Part shown: positions 23,903 to 32,327 of the stretch, in pieces
Position numbering within the stretch: the first letter of the stretch is position 1
Layout of the letters: each line of letters begins with the position of its first letter
Source of the DNA: E44-bin32 sp034430595
GTDB taxonomy: Bacteria; Chloroflexota; Anaerolineae; Anaerolineales; E44-bin32
NCBI GenBank assembly: GCA_034430595.1
Contig: DAOUEL010000097.1
Coordinates: 9,574 to 73,573 of the forward strand
Direction of reading: 5' to 3'
Length of the DNA: 64,000 nucleotides
Position numbers and translations under genes: made by a program
Notes under the pieces: generated by a model
What the model saw: the letters and a program-made list of their open reading frames with translations, nothing else
The model's database searches: none
What the model was told of the DNA's origin: nothing

Positions 23903-25282
23903 ATGGCGACACTTCTGATCAAGAACGCGAATTTGCTCATCACCATGGATGGCGAGAGGCGGGAGATCGAGGGTGGTGGCTTGTTCGCTCGTGACGGCTG
24001 GATCGAAACCGTCGGTGCATCATCAGAATTGCCCGATTCGGCGGATGAGGTGCTGGACCTGGCCGGCCACGTTGTTCTGCCGGGATTGGTTAACACCCAT
24101 CACCACCTGTATCAAACACTGACCCGGGCCGTCTCCGCCGCACAGAATGTAAATCTCTTCAACTGGCTTAAAGCTCTCTACCCGATCTGGGCTCGGATGA
24201 GGCCTGACGATATGCGCGTCTCAACCGAGCTTGGTCTGGCGGAGTTGGCGCTCTCCGGCTGTACAACCGCTTCAGATCACCACTACATCTTCCCAAATGG
24301 CTGCCGTCTAGACGACCAGATCGAAGCGGCGCGCGGCATTGGCTTACGCCTGCATTCCTCGCGCGGTTCGATGAGCTTGGGCGAAAGCGAAGGCGGACTG
24401 CCGCCGGATTCGGTGGTTGAATCAGAGCAGGCGATATTGGAAGATACACAGCGTGTTATCGACACGTACCACGACCCATGCCCGGGGGCGATGACACGCA
24501 TTGTCGTTGCTCCCTGCTCACCCTTTTCGGTTACATCGGACCTTATGCGGGAATCGGCTGCGCTCGCTCGTGCCGGGCATGTCCATCTCCACACCCACCT
24601 GGCAGAAACGGTAGATGAGGAGCAGTTCTGCCTGGAGAGCTTTGGACAACGCCCCCTGGCTTATGTCGAATCGCTTGATTGGTCAGGTCCAGATGTCTGG
24701 TTCGCACATGCCGTTTTTATCAACCCGGCCGAAGCCGGCCGCATGGCAGCCGGAGGCATGGGAGTAGCCCACTGTCCTTCGTCCAATATGAGATTGGCAT
24801 CTGGCATTGCACCAATACGCCGTTACCTTGCCCAGCGGGTCCGAGTTGGTCTGGGGGTCGATGGGTCTGCGAGCAACGATAGTTCGCACATGCTGGCTGA
24901 AGCACGGCAGGCGATGCTGCTTTCCAGGGTTGGTGCGGCTGTAGCGCCCGAGATCGATCAGGTCGAGGATCTGCTCACAGCCCGCCAGGTATTGGAACTC
25001 GCCACGCTTGGTGGGGCGGCGGTGCTTGGCCGTGACGACATTGGCTCGCTCACAGCGGGTAAGTGTGCAGACTTGATCGCTATCGACCTGCAGCAGGTGG
25101 GTTTCAGCGGCGCATGGCATGACCCGCTGGCAGCTCTCATCTTCTGCGAGCCAGCAGCAGTGGCATACAACTACGTACATGGGCGGGCAGTTGTGAGCGA
25201 GGGCCAGCTGACGGGGATTGAGCTTCCCGCGCTAATCGAGAAGCACACCCGGGCTTCGCTGCGATTGGTCAACGGTGAATAG
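23903..25282 (+). CDS. 8-oxoguanine deaminase (amidohydrolase family)
   Basis: A metal-dependent amidohydrolase that would deaminate 8-oxoguanine to uric acid. The 459-residue product has the metal pair in VNTHHHLYQTLTRAV. It also has the subfamily-typical FNWLKALYPIWARM, HLHTHLAETVDEEQFC, WFAHAVFINPAEAGRMA, CPSSNMRLASGIAPIRRYL and GLGVDGSASNDSSHML. Substrate could also be a related chloro- or aminopurine or triazine, since the family is broad. I chose the ATG at 23903 (GAGAGG just upstream) over 23861, which lies before the predicted transcription start. It is the first gene of the purine island. Confidence 0.85.
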   Translation: MATLLIKNANLLITMDGERREIEGGGLFARDGWIETVGASSELPDSADEVLDLAGHVVLPGLVNTHHHLYQTLTRAVSAAQNVNLFNWLKALYPIWARMRPDDMRVSTELGLAELALSGCTTASDHHYIFPNGCRLDDQIEAARGIGLRLHSSRGSMSLGESEGGLPPDSVVESEQAILEDTQRVIDTYHDPCPGAMTRIVVAPCSPFSVTSDLMRESAALARAGHVHLHTHLAETVDEEQFCLESFGQRPLAYVESLDWSGPDVWFAHAVFINPAEAGRMAAGGMGVAHCPSSNMRLASGIAPIRRYLAQRVRVGLGVDGSASNDSSHMLAEARQAMLLSRVGAAVAPEIDQVEDLLTARQVLELATLGGAAVLGRDDIGSLTAGKCADLIAIDLQQVGFSGAWHDPLAALIFCEPAAVAYNYVHGRAVVSEGQLTGIELPALIEKHTRASLRLVNGE

Positions 25283-25320
25283 GCGGCTATCCGGCGTTTG
25301 AATCTGGACTGAGGGCAATC

Positions 25321-27117
25321 ATGGATCCACTCCACTGGAGCCAACTCACGATCGAGCTCGTCGCAGTTGCGATGGGGCGCAAGCCGGCCGACCTGGTGAT
25401 CAAGAATGGCCGCTGGGTGAGTGTTCAAACGGGTGAGATACTCCCTGGGAGTTCGATCGCCATCTGCGGGGAGCGGATTGCGTTCGTCGGGGACAATGCT
25501 GATCATACGATAGGCTCCGAGACGCGCGTCATCGACGCTGGCGATCGCTATCTGGTTCCCGGGTTGCTCGATGGTCACATGCATGTTGAATCCGGCATGC
25601 TCACGGTTACTGAATTCGTCCGTGCTGTCATCCCGCATGGGACGACCGGAATGTTTATCGACCCGCACGAGATCGCAAACATCTTCGGTCTGGACGGAGT
25701 ACGCTTGATGGTCGACGAAGCCGCAGTCCAGCCGATCCACGTTTGGGTGCAGATGCCGTCCTGCGTACCTTCGGCTCCTGGTCTGGAAACGCCAGGAGCG
25801 GTGATCGGTCCGGAGGAAGTCGCTCAAGCGATGGGCTGGCCGGGGATCATCGGCCTGGGGGAAGTAATGAACTTCCCTGCCGTCTTCGCGGGTGATGAAA
25901 AAATACACCGGGAGATGGCCGAGGCGCGTGTAAGCGGCCGGGTGATTGGCGGGCACTATGCCTCGCCCGATCTCGGCCTGGCTTTTCATGGCTATGTCGC
26001 CGGCGGGGCGGAAGATGACCACGAAGGAACTCGCGTTGAGGATGCGGTAGCAAGGGCACGGCAAGGCATGAAGGTCATGATGCGCTATGGCTCAGCGTGG
26101 CATGACGTTACCAACCAGGTGCGGGCAGTCACTAAGAAAGGCCTCGACTCGCGGCGTTTCCTGCTGGTCACGGATGACAGCCACTCCGGGACGTTGGTCA
26201 ACGATGGCCACATGGATCGGGTCGTGCGCCGTGCGATTTCAGAAGGCTTGGATCCGATGACCGCACTCCAGATGGCCACCATCAACACGGCCGAGCATTT
26301 CGGTGTCTCGCGGGATGTCGGCCTGATTGCACCCGGACGTTATGCCGACATCCTGCTCGTCGGCGAGCTGGCCGAACTCGATGTCCAGCAGGTATTCGCG
26401 CGGGGTACGTCCATCGCCGTGAATGGGAATCTCCAGATCGAACGTCCAGAATTCAGCTACCCGGCCGTTGTGCGAAACTCGATCCACTTGAAGCGACCGC
26501 TGCGCGCAAGCGATTTCGTCATTAAATCGCCTGTCGATGGACGTGTGAAGGCTAATGTCATCGGCGTTGTTGAAAACCAAGCGCCCACCCGGCATCTGCG
26601 GGTGGAATTGGAGGCGAAAGACGGGCAGGTCTCACTGGACGGCGCCGATGATTTAGCCAGGGTCGCATTGGTCGAACGGCATCGTGGCACAGGAGAGATC
26701 AAGGTCGGTCTGGTGCAGGGTTTCGGGCTGATCCAAGGCTGTGCCATCGGCTCAACCGTCGCCCATGATTCGCATCAAATGCTAATCGTCGGCACAGCCG
26801 AGAGTGACATGGCGCTGGCCGCAAATGCGCTAGCCGAACAGCATGGCGGCCAGGTTGTTGTGCAGCAAGGGCAGGTCATGGCGAGGGTGGAACTTCCGAT
26901 TGCTGGCCTGATGTCGGATGAGCCAGCCGAGGTCGTGGCCGCGAAGGTGGAAGCTCTTCTGAATGCATTCCGGGATTGTGGCTGCAGGCTGAACAACGCC
27001 AACATGCAGCTCAGTTTGCTGGCACTGGTTGTCATCCCTGAGCTGCGGATCTCCGATCTCGGCCTGGTAGATGTTGAGACATTTAGCGTCATTCCGGTTG
27101 TTGAACCGGTGGATTAA
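25321..27117 (+). CDS. ade: Adenine deaminase
   Basis: Converts adenine to hypoxanthine and ammonia. The 598-residue product matches the Ade type, distinct from eukaryotic adenosine deaminase. It has ADLVIKNGRWVSVQTGEI, PGLLDGHMHVESGMLT, GTTGMFIDPHEIANIFG, MPSCVPSAPGLETPGA, GLGEVMNFPAV, HYASPDLGLAFHGYVAGGAEDDHE and VTDDSHSGTLVNDGHMD. The C-terminal domain has LEQHGG-like AEQHGGQVVVQ and INNANMQLS-like LNNANMQLSLLAL. Length is close to the B. subtilis enzyme. It follows the 8-oxoguanine deaminase by 38 bases. Confidence 0.95.
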   Translation: MDPLHWSQLTIELVAVAMGRKPADLVIKNGRWVSVQTGEILPGSSIAICGERIAFVGDNADHTIGSETRVIDAGDRYLVPGLLDGHMHVESGMLTVTEFVRAVIPHGTTGMFIDPHEIANIFGLDGVRLMVDEAAVQPIHVWVQMPSCVPSAPGLETPGAVIGPEEVAQAMGWPGIIGLGEVMNFPAVFAGDEKIHREMAEARVSGRVIGGHYASPDLGLAFHGYVAGGAEDDHEGTRVEDAVARARQGMKVMMRYGSAWHDVTNQVRAVTKKGLDSRRFLLVTDDSHSGTLVNDGHMDRVVRRAISEGLDPMTALQMATINTAEHFGVSRDVGLIAPGRYADILLVGELAELDVQQVFARGTSIAVNGNLQIERPEFSYPAVVRNSIHLKRPLRASDFVIKSPVDGRVKANVIGVVENQAPTRHLRVELEAKDGQVSLDGADDLARVALVERHRGTGEIKVGLVQGFGLIQGCAIGSTVAHDSHQMLIVGTAESDMALAANALAEQHGGQVVVQQGQVMARVELPIAGLMSDEPAEVVAAKVEALLNAFRDCGCRLNNANMQLSLLALVVIPELRISDLGLVDVETFSVIPVVEPVD

Positions 27118-27159
27118 ACCCCTGGGGCTGTTGTCAAGTCTGAGCCACCTGGAGAGATA

Positions 27160-27906
27160 ATGACCCGCACCAAAGGCAAGCAAAGCCGGCGCAGCCCGCT
27201 CTATCAGCGGACAGCGGAAAAGCTGGCCGCCCTGCTCGATAAACTGAGTGCTGGCGATCGCCTGCCTTCCGAGCCTGCATTAGCGAGCGAGCTGGGTGTT
27301 TCGCGCGCTACCCTGCGGGAAGCGATGCGCATCTTCGAAAGCCAGGGGCGGATCCTGCGCCGCCAGGGTGTGGGGACATTCATCACGCAGCCGACACAGG
27401 TGATTGAAACCGGCCTGGAGGTATTGGAGAGCATTGAAACCCTGGCTGCCCGCATTGGTCTCGATGTGAAGATGGGCGATCTCTCACTTTGTGAGCGAAA
27501 ACCCACCAGGGAGGAAATTGAGCGGTTCAATCTTCCAGAGGGGATCCAACTACTCGAAGTCGGACGAGTCATCTTGACCGAGGATCGACCAGTCGCTTTC
27601 CTGGTGGACATCCTGCGGCGTGAACTGCTCCCGTTTGATCCAACGGACGAACGATTCAAGGGCTCTGTTTTGGATATGTTTCTGCGCAACGGCCAGCCGA
27701 AGCTGGGCTACTCGCGCACCGATATTACGGCTGTGCCAGCCTCAGCCCATATTGCCCGTCACTTGAAGATCCAGCGTGGTGATGTTCTGATGCAGATGGA
27801 ATCCTGGCTTAATACAAAGGAGGGACAGGTCGTAGACCATACCTACAGCTACTTCCTACCGGGAACATTCCGCTTCCGTGTACTGCGACGAATTCAGGCA
27901 CTGTAG
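27160..27906 (+). CDS. GntR-family transcriptional regulator, HutC/UTRA type
   Basis: A 248-residue regulator with an N-terminal winged helix (RSPLYQRTAEKLAALLD, then DRLPSEPALASELGVSRATLREAMRIFESQGRILRRQGVG) and a C-terminal UTRA ligand domain from about residue 90. UTRA domains bind small metabolites, often the pathway substrate. Its position inside the purine island and the palindrome at 23837 suggest it represses the island until a purine or ureide appears. It lies 42 bases after adenine deaminase and 51 bases before the first carbamoyltransferase. Confidence 0.88.
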   Translation: MTRTKGKQSRRSPLYQRTAEKLAALLDKLSAGDRLPSEPALASELGVSRATLREAMRIFESQGRILRRQGVGTFITQPTQVIETGLEVLESIETLAARIGLDVKMGDLSLCERKPTREEIERFNLPEGIQLLEVGRVILTEDRPVAFLVDILRRELLPFDPTDERFKGSVLDMFLRNGQPKLGYSRTDITAVPASAHIARHLKIQRGDVLMQMESWLNTKEGQVVDHTYSYFLPGTFRFRVLRRIQAL

Positions 27907-27957
27907 TCTGGTCACAGCGCTTGCGTAGACTAACTTACACAATGGAGGGTAACGATT

Positions 27958-28911
27958 ATGCGTAGCTTTGCCGGGAGAGACATTCTCTCACTGAAGGGTT
28001 TCGAGCGCGAGGAATACGAGCGCGTGTTCGAAATTTGCGATCGCGTGGCTCCGATTGCGCGCGATCGCCGCAATAGCGACATGCTGAAGGAAAAGACGCT
28101 CGTCACAGCCTTCTATCAACCAAGCACCAGAACCCGCCTGGCGCATGAAGCTGCCATGATTCGCCTTGGAGGGCAGGTCACCGGTTTCGCAGACGCGAAG
28201 ATGACACGCGCCGGTGATTTCTACCAGGAATCGATCAAAGACACAGTCAAGATGCTTGAGTTCTACGGTGACGTGATCGTCATGCGCCACTTCCAGCAGG
28301 GGGCACCCCATGAAGCTGCGAAATGGGCTTCGATTCCGATCATCAACGGTGGTGACGGCTGGGGTGAGCATCCCACCCAGATTCTGACCGATCTTTACAC
28401 CATCCAGCTGGAAAAGGGCCATCTCGATGGATTGCGCTGGCTGGCTGTCGGTGATATGCGCATGCGCACGATGCACTCGCTGGCATATGGTCTCACGCAG
28501 TTTGACTGCCCGATCACCTTCGTCTCCCCACCTGATATGTCCTTGACGGATGAGTTTAAGGCTGAACTTCAGGAACTGAGTCTGAACTTCAGCGAGGCCG
28601 AGCACGTGGAGCAGGCGATCGCGAACGCGGATGTGATCCTGGTCGAACCCGTCGTCCAGCCTGACTACACCAAATCCAGAGACGAACGCTCTGGCGATGT
28701 CGGCCTTACCCCCGCCAATTACAAGATCACGCGTGAATTGCTCGAGACGAAAGCCAAGTCGGATGCCGTCCTGCTTCACTCTCTGCCCAGGATGGATGAG
28801 ATTCCACCGGATGTCGACGCCACGCGCTGGTCGCGCTACTGGAAGGAAGCGTTCAACGGGGTGGTCATGCGGATGGGCTTGCTGGCCCTCGTCCTGGGCG
28901 CGGCAGAGTAA
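27958..28911 (+). CDS. Aspartate carbamoyltransferase-like transcarbamoylase (catabolic context)
   Basis: A 317-residue transcarbamoylase. The carbamoyl phosphate motif is FYQPSTRTRLAHEAAM near residue 52. The 80s loop is present (YQESIKDTVKML), followed by VIVMRHFQQGAPHEAA, INGGDGWGEHPTQILTDLYTI and HSLPRMDEIPPDVDATRW. It most resembles PyrB, but no pyrI, pyrC or other pyrimidine gene is near. The neighbours are YgeW and carbamate kinase. I infer it runs catabolically, splitting a carbamoylated amino compound to carbamoyl phosphate. The substrate is unknown, and a true biosynthetic ATCase cannot be ruled out. Confidence 0.75.
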   Translation: MRSFAGRDILSLKGFEREEYERVFEICDRVAPIARDRRNSDMLKEKTLVTAFYQPSTRTRLAHEAAMIRLGGQVTGFADAKMTRAGDFYQESIKDTVKMLEFYGDVIVMRHFQQGAPHEAAKWASIPIINGGDGWGEHPTQILTDLYTIQLEKGHLDGLRWLAVGDMRMRTMHSLAYGLTQFDCPITFVSPPDMSLTDEFKAELQELSLNFSEAEHVEQAIANADVILVEPVVQPDYTKSRDERSGDVGLTPANYKITRELLETKAKSDAVLLHSLPRMDEIPPDVDATRWSRYWKEAFNGVVMRMGLLALVLGAAE

Positions 28912-28950
28912 TCCGCCTTGTGGCTGATCGACAAAAAGGAGGAATAGAGA

Positions 28951-29931
28951 ATGCAAACCGATCTTCGCGGTCGTGATTTCATCGGCGATCTTGATTTCAG
29001 CAAAGAGGAGATCGAGACCATCATCGATGTAGCTCTGGATCTGAAGCAAAAACGAGCGCTGGGTGAACCGCATGCCTACCTGCGAGATAAAGTGCTGGCG
29101 ATGCTGTTCTTCTTCTCCAGCACCCGCACACGCGGTTCTTTTGAAGCCGGCATGGCCCAACTCGGCGGGCATGCGGCCTTTATTGAATCGCGCACGACCC
29201 AGATTTCGCATGGCGATACCGAGAAGGAGCTGGGAGAGATCTTTGGCCGCTACTTTGATGGCATTGCGATCCGGCATGTCGAGTTCGGAACCGGAAACCG
29301 CTACCTGAACCTGGTGGCCGAAGCTTCGCGGGTGCCGGTGCTGAACATGCAATGCGAGATTTATCACCCACATCAAATCCTGGCTGACCTGCTCACGATC
29401 ATCGAGAAGAAGGGCCGCAACCTGCGACGCAGGAAGATGGTCGTCTCGTGGGCTTATGCAGCCTCCTATCTGAAGCCAATCTCGGTTCCACAATCACTGA
29501 TCCTGCAAATGCCGCGTTTCGGCCTGGATGTTGTGCTCGCGCATCCGCCCGAGTTCAAGCTGATGCCGGAGATCATGGACCAGGCACGCGAGCAGGCGCG
29601 CAAGTTCAAGACCGGATTCGAAGTTATCGAGGATATGAGCGAGGCGGTAAAGGATGCCGACATCGTGTACGCTAAATCCTGGGGTCCGTTGATGACCACG
29701 CAGGATCCGGACGAGGGCAAGAAAATCCAGGACAAATACGAATCCTGGCTTGCCGATGAGAAGCTGATGAGCCTGGCTAAGGATGATGCCATCTACATGC
29801 ATCCGCTTCCGGCTGACAGGAATATCGAAGTGACGGATGGCGTACTGGAAGGCCCGCACAGTGTCGTCTTCGATGAAGCTGAAAACCGCTTACACGTGCA
29901 GAAGGCCGTCATGGCCTTGACGATGCGTTAG
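28951..29931 (+). CDS. ygeW: YgeW-type carbamoyltransferase
   Basis: A 326-residue transcarbamoylase matching E. coli YgeW better than OTC or ATCase. It shares the carbamoyl phosphate loop SSTRTRGSFEAGMAQLG, then SHGDTEKELGEIFGRYFDGIAIRH, NMQCEIYHPHQILADL and VVSWAYAASYLKPISVPQS. RFGLDVVLAHPPEFKLMPEI, DADIVYAKSWGPL and YMHPLPADRN follow. It is about 70 residues shorter than YgeW. YgeW belongs to the anaerobic purine degradation gene set, where it is thought to pass a carbamoyl group to phosphate. Carbamate kinase follows 16 bases downstream, so the pair would yield ATP. Confidence 0.82.
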   Translation: MQTDLRGRDFIGDLDFSKEEIETIIDVALDLKQKRALGEPHAYLRDKVLAMLFFFSSTRTRGSFEAGMAQLGGHAAFIESRTTQISHGDTEKELGEIFGRYFDGIAIRHVEFGTGNRYLNLVAEASRVPVLNMQCEIYHPHQILADLLTIIEKKGRNLRRRKMVVSWAYAASYLKPISVPQSLILQMPRFGLDVVLAHPPEFKLMPEIMDQAREQARKFKTGFEVIEDMSEAVKDADIVYAKSWGPLMTTQDPDEGKKIQDKYESWLADEKLMSLAKDDAIYMHPLPADRNIEVTDGVLEGPHSVVFDEAENRLHVQKAVMALTMR

Positions 29932-29947
29932 GCCTGGGAGACGATCG

Positions 29948-30904
29948 ATGAGTGAAAACCATACCAGGCGGATCGCGGTGGTAGCTGTCGGAGGCAATTC
30001 ATTGATCAGCGATAAAGCCCACCAGACGATTCCCGATCAGTATCTCGCCGCAGATGAATCGATGAAGCATATCGCTGGCATGATCGAAGCCGGCTGGGAG
30101 GTTGTCATAACGCATGGCAACGGACCCCAGGTCGGATTTATCCTGCGCCGGGCAGAGCTCTCGCTGCATGAACTGCACCCCGTACCGCTGGATTATTGCG
30201 GTGCGGATACGCAGGGCGCCATCGGTTATATGTTCCAGCAGGCGCTCTATAATGAGTTCCGGCAGCGTGGGATGCAGAAGCAGGCCGCGACGGTCGTCAC
30301 GCAGGTGCTCGTCGATCGCGATGATCCAGCTTTCGAAAAGCCGAGCAAACCGATTGGCTCCTTCATGGATGAAGCGACAGCCATGACCCGCTCCGAGAGT
30401 GAAGGCTGGGTAGTCGTTGAGGACTCGGGACGTGGTTGGCGGCGGGTGGTGCCTTCTCCGGCGCCTCGACGTATAATCCAGAAAGATGCCATCCAGTCGC
30501 TCATCAATGATGGTTTTACCGTGATTGGAGTGGGTGGAGGCGGCATACCTGTCATCGAAGACGAGAACGGGGACCTGGTTGGAGTGGAGGCTGTGATCGA
30601 CAAGGATTTCGCCTCTGCTCTCCTGGCAGCCGATATCGAGGCAGACCTGCTGCTGATTTCAACCGCGGTTGAGAAAGTTGCCATAAACTTCAATAAACCT
30701 GACCAGCAGTGGTTGGACGAAATGAGCTTGGAGCAGGCGAAGGAATACCTGTCGCAAGGGCACTTCGGCAAAGGCAGTATGGAGCCGAAGATGCGGGCCA
30801 TTATCAACTTCCTGGAAGCGGGCGGTCAGCAGGCTTTGATCACCAACCCCGAGAATATCGAACGAGCCCTAGCCGGGGAGACAGGAACCCGGATTGTCCG
30901 ATAA
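29948..30904 (+). CDS. arcC: Carbamate kinase
   Basis: Transfers phosphate from carbamoyl phosphate to ADP, giving ATP, CO2 and ammonia. The 318-residue product has VVAVGGNSLIS, EVVITHGNGPQVGFILRRAE, CGADTQGAIGYMFQQAL, VVPSPAPRRII, VIGVGGGGIPVIED, VIDKDFASALLA and LLISTAVEKVAINF, all usual for ArcC. It sits directly after the two carbamoyltransferases, completing a substrate-level phosphorylation step. No arginine deiminase is present, so the carbamoyl group must come from ureides rather than arginine. Confidence 0.95.
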   Translation: MSENHTRRIAVVAVGGNSLISDKAHQTIPDQYLAADESMKHIAGMIEAGWEVVITHGNGPQVGFILRRAELSLHELHPVPLDYCGADTQGAIGYMFQQALYNEFRQRGMQKQAATVVTQVLVDRDDPAFEKPSKPIGSFMDEATAMTRSESEGWVVVEDSGRGWRRVVPSPAPRRIIQKDAIQSLINDGFTVIGVGGGGIPVIEDENGDLVGVEAVIDKDFASALLAADIEADLLLISTAVEKVAINFNKPDQQWLDEMSLEQAKEYLSQGHFGKGSMEPKMRAIINFLEAGGQQALITNPENIERALAGETGTRIVR

Positions 30905-31019
30905 GAGGATCACGGAGAAGTCCATCCGAATCCTAAAGGAGGTGGTTCTCGCTCATACTGCTTCACCCGTATCACCTTACCAACCCTAGTTGAGAATCCT
31001 ATTCAGGAGGAGTAACGAG

Positions 31020-32237
31020 ATGTCTCGAAGCAAGATGCTCGGCCTGGTCGTGCTGACTGCAGTCCTGGCGTTGATCCTCGCCGCATGTGGCGGCGGACAA
31101 GCGACCCCTGAGGTTGTCGGTGGATTTGAAATCCCGGCAGTCGAAGAGGGCAAGTTCAATGTCGCCATGGTGCTGATTGGCCCGCACGATGACGGCGGGT
31201 GGTCGCAGTCCCATTACGAGGGCCTCGAGTACGTTGCGGAAAACGTCCCCAACGTGCATGTCGCCTACGTCGAGAACGTGCCGGAAGGAACTGAATCAGA
31301 GCAGGTTTTCCGCAGCTTATCCCGCAAGGGCTTTGATCTGATCTTCGGCACCTCTTTCGGTTTCATGGATCCGATGGAAACCGTGGCTGCTGACTTCCCC
31401 GATACAACGTACATCCATATTAGCGGCTATAAGACGAACGGCTCAAACTTCGGGAACCTCTTCGGTGCGATGGAGGACATGAAATACCTGGCCGGCATGC
31501 TGGCCGGCGCCCGCGCAAAAATGGATGGTAATCCCAAGCTTGGCTATATGGCGACCTTCCCCATCCCGGAGGAGATCCGCCTGGGCAACGCCATCGCCCT
31601 CGGCATGCGTGAAACCTGCCCTGAGTGCACGATGGATGTGCGCTGGCTCAATACGTGGCATGACCCGATCATCGAGAAGGACGGCGCGGCTTCACTCTTT
31701 GACGGTGGGGCACAGGTCGTCTTCACCGGCGCTGACACGCCAGCCGTAGCTGACGTGGCCCAGGAGAAGGGCAAATGGGGCATCACCTACGACTGGTACG
31801 GCTCCTGCAAGGTTGATGCCTGCCTCACGGCTCCGTACTGGAACTGGGGCCCGGTCTATGCCGGCATCACCCAGGGCCTGATCGACGGCACTTACGAAGT
31901 CGGCTTCCAGTACTTTGAAGCGGATTCGGGTGGCCTCGGCTTGTACGGTTTCATGGAAGGCCAGGACCTGACATCAGGCTTGGCTGACCTCCCGGCCGAT
32001 GTGATTACCAAGGTACAGGATACCCTTGATCAAATGCTGGCGGGTAATTTCACCCGCTTCGACGTCTTCTCCGGACCGATCTATGACAATCAGGGTAACC
32101 TGATCATCCCGGCCGGTGAGAAGTTTGAATATGCAGACATCGATCAGTTCCCGCCTGGCGCTCCGGGTCTGGAGTGCAAGTACTGCATGTACTGGTGGGC
32201 GGAGGGCATCACGGCCGAACTACCAGCACTCGAGTAA
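31020..32237 (+). CDS. BMP-family nucleoside/purine-binding lipoprotein of an ABC importer
   Basis: The extracellular substrate-binding lipoprotein of a BMP (PnrA/Med-like) importer. The 405-residue product begins MSRSKMLGLVVLTAVLALILAACGG, a signal peptide with lipobox LAAC. Family features follow: NVAMVLIGPHDDGGWSQSHYEGLEY, FGTSFGFMDPMETVA, DTTYIHISGYKTNG, EIRLGNAIALGMRE and TGADTPAVADVAQEKG. Known members bind purine nucleosides. The ATG at 31020 has GGAGGAG upstream. It is followed by a strong hairpin, then the ATPase and two permease genes. Confidence 0.9.
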   Translation: MSRSKMLGLVVLTAVLALILAACGGGQATPEVVGGFEIPAVEEGKFNVAMVLIGPHDDGGWSQSHYEGLEYVAENVPNVHVAYVENVPEGTESEQVFRSLSRKGFDLIFGTSFGFMDPMETVAADFPDTTYIHISGYKTNGSNFGNLFGAMEDMKYLAGMLAGARAKMDGNPKLGYMATFPIPEEIRLGNAIALGMRETCPECTMDVRWLNTWHDPIIEKDGAASLFDGGAQVVFTGADTPAVADVAQEKGKWGITYDWYGSCKVDACLTAPYWNWGPVYAGITQGLIDGTYEVGFQYFEADSGGLGLYGFMEGQDLTSGLADLPADVITKVQDTLDQMLAGNFTRFDVFSGPIYDNQGNLIIPAGEKFEYADIDQFPPGAPGLECKYCMYWWAEGITAELPALE

Positions 32238-32258
32238 TCTGCTAGCTGCGATGTAACC

Positions 32259-32288
32259 GGGTCGACGCCCGTACGCGGGCGTCGACCC
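32259..32288 (+). promoter_or_regulatory. Intra-operon hairpin after the binding-protein gene
   Basis: Perfect 13-base arms GGGTCGACGCCCG (32259-32271) and CGGGCGTCGACCC (32276-32288) with a 4-base loop and no T run. Between a binding protein and its ABC genes, such a stem usually protects the upstream mRNA end or attenuates, raising the binding-protein level. Confidence 0.65.
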
Positions 32289-32327
32289 ACTCTCTCCTCA
32301 ACAGATGCAAGGTCCAAAGGTGGGCGC

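Noticed and set aside
27904..27932. Inverted repeat TAGTCT ... AGACTA before the first carbamoyltransferase
   Set aside because: Arms are only 6 bases with 17 bases between, no promoter with good spacing overlaps it, and it does not match the palindrome at 23837.
27988..29493. A 501-codon open frame on the minus strand
   Set aside because: It is antisense to both carbamoyltransferase genes. Long antisense frames are common in GC-rich coding DNA, and no family sequence is visible.
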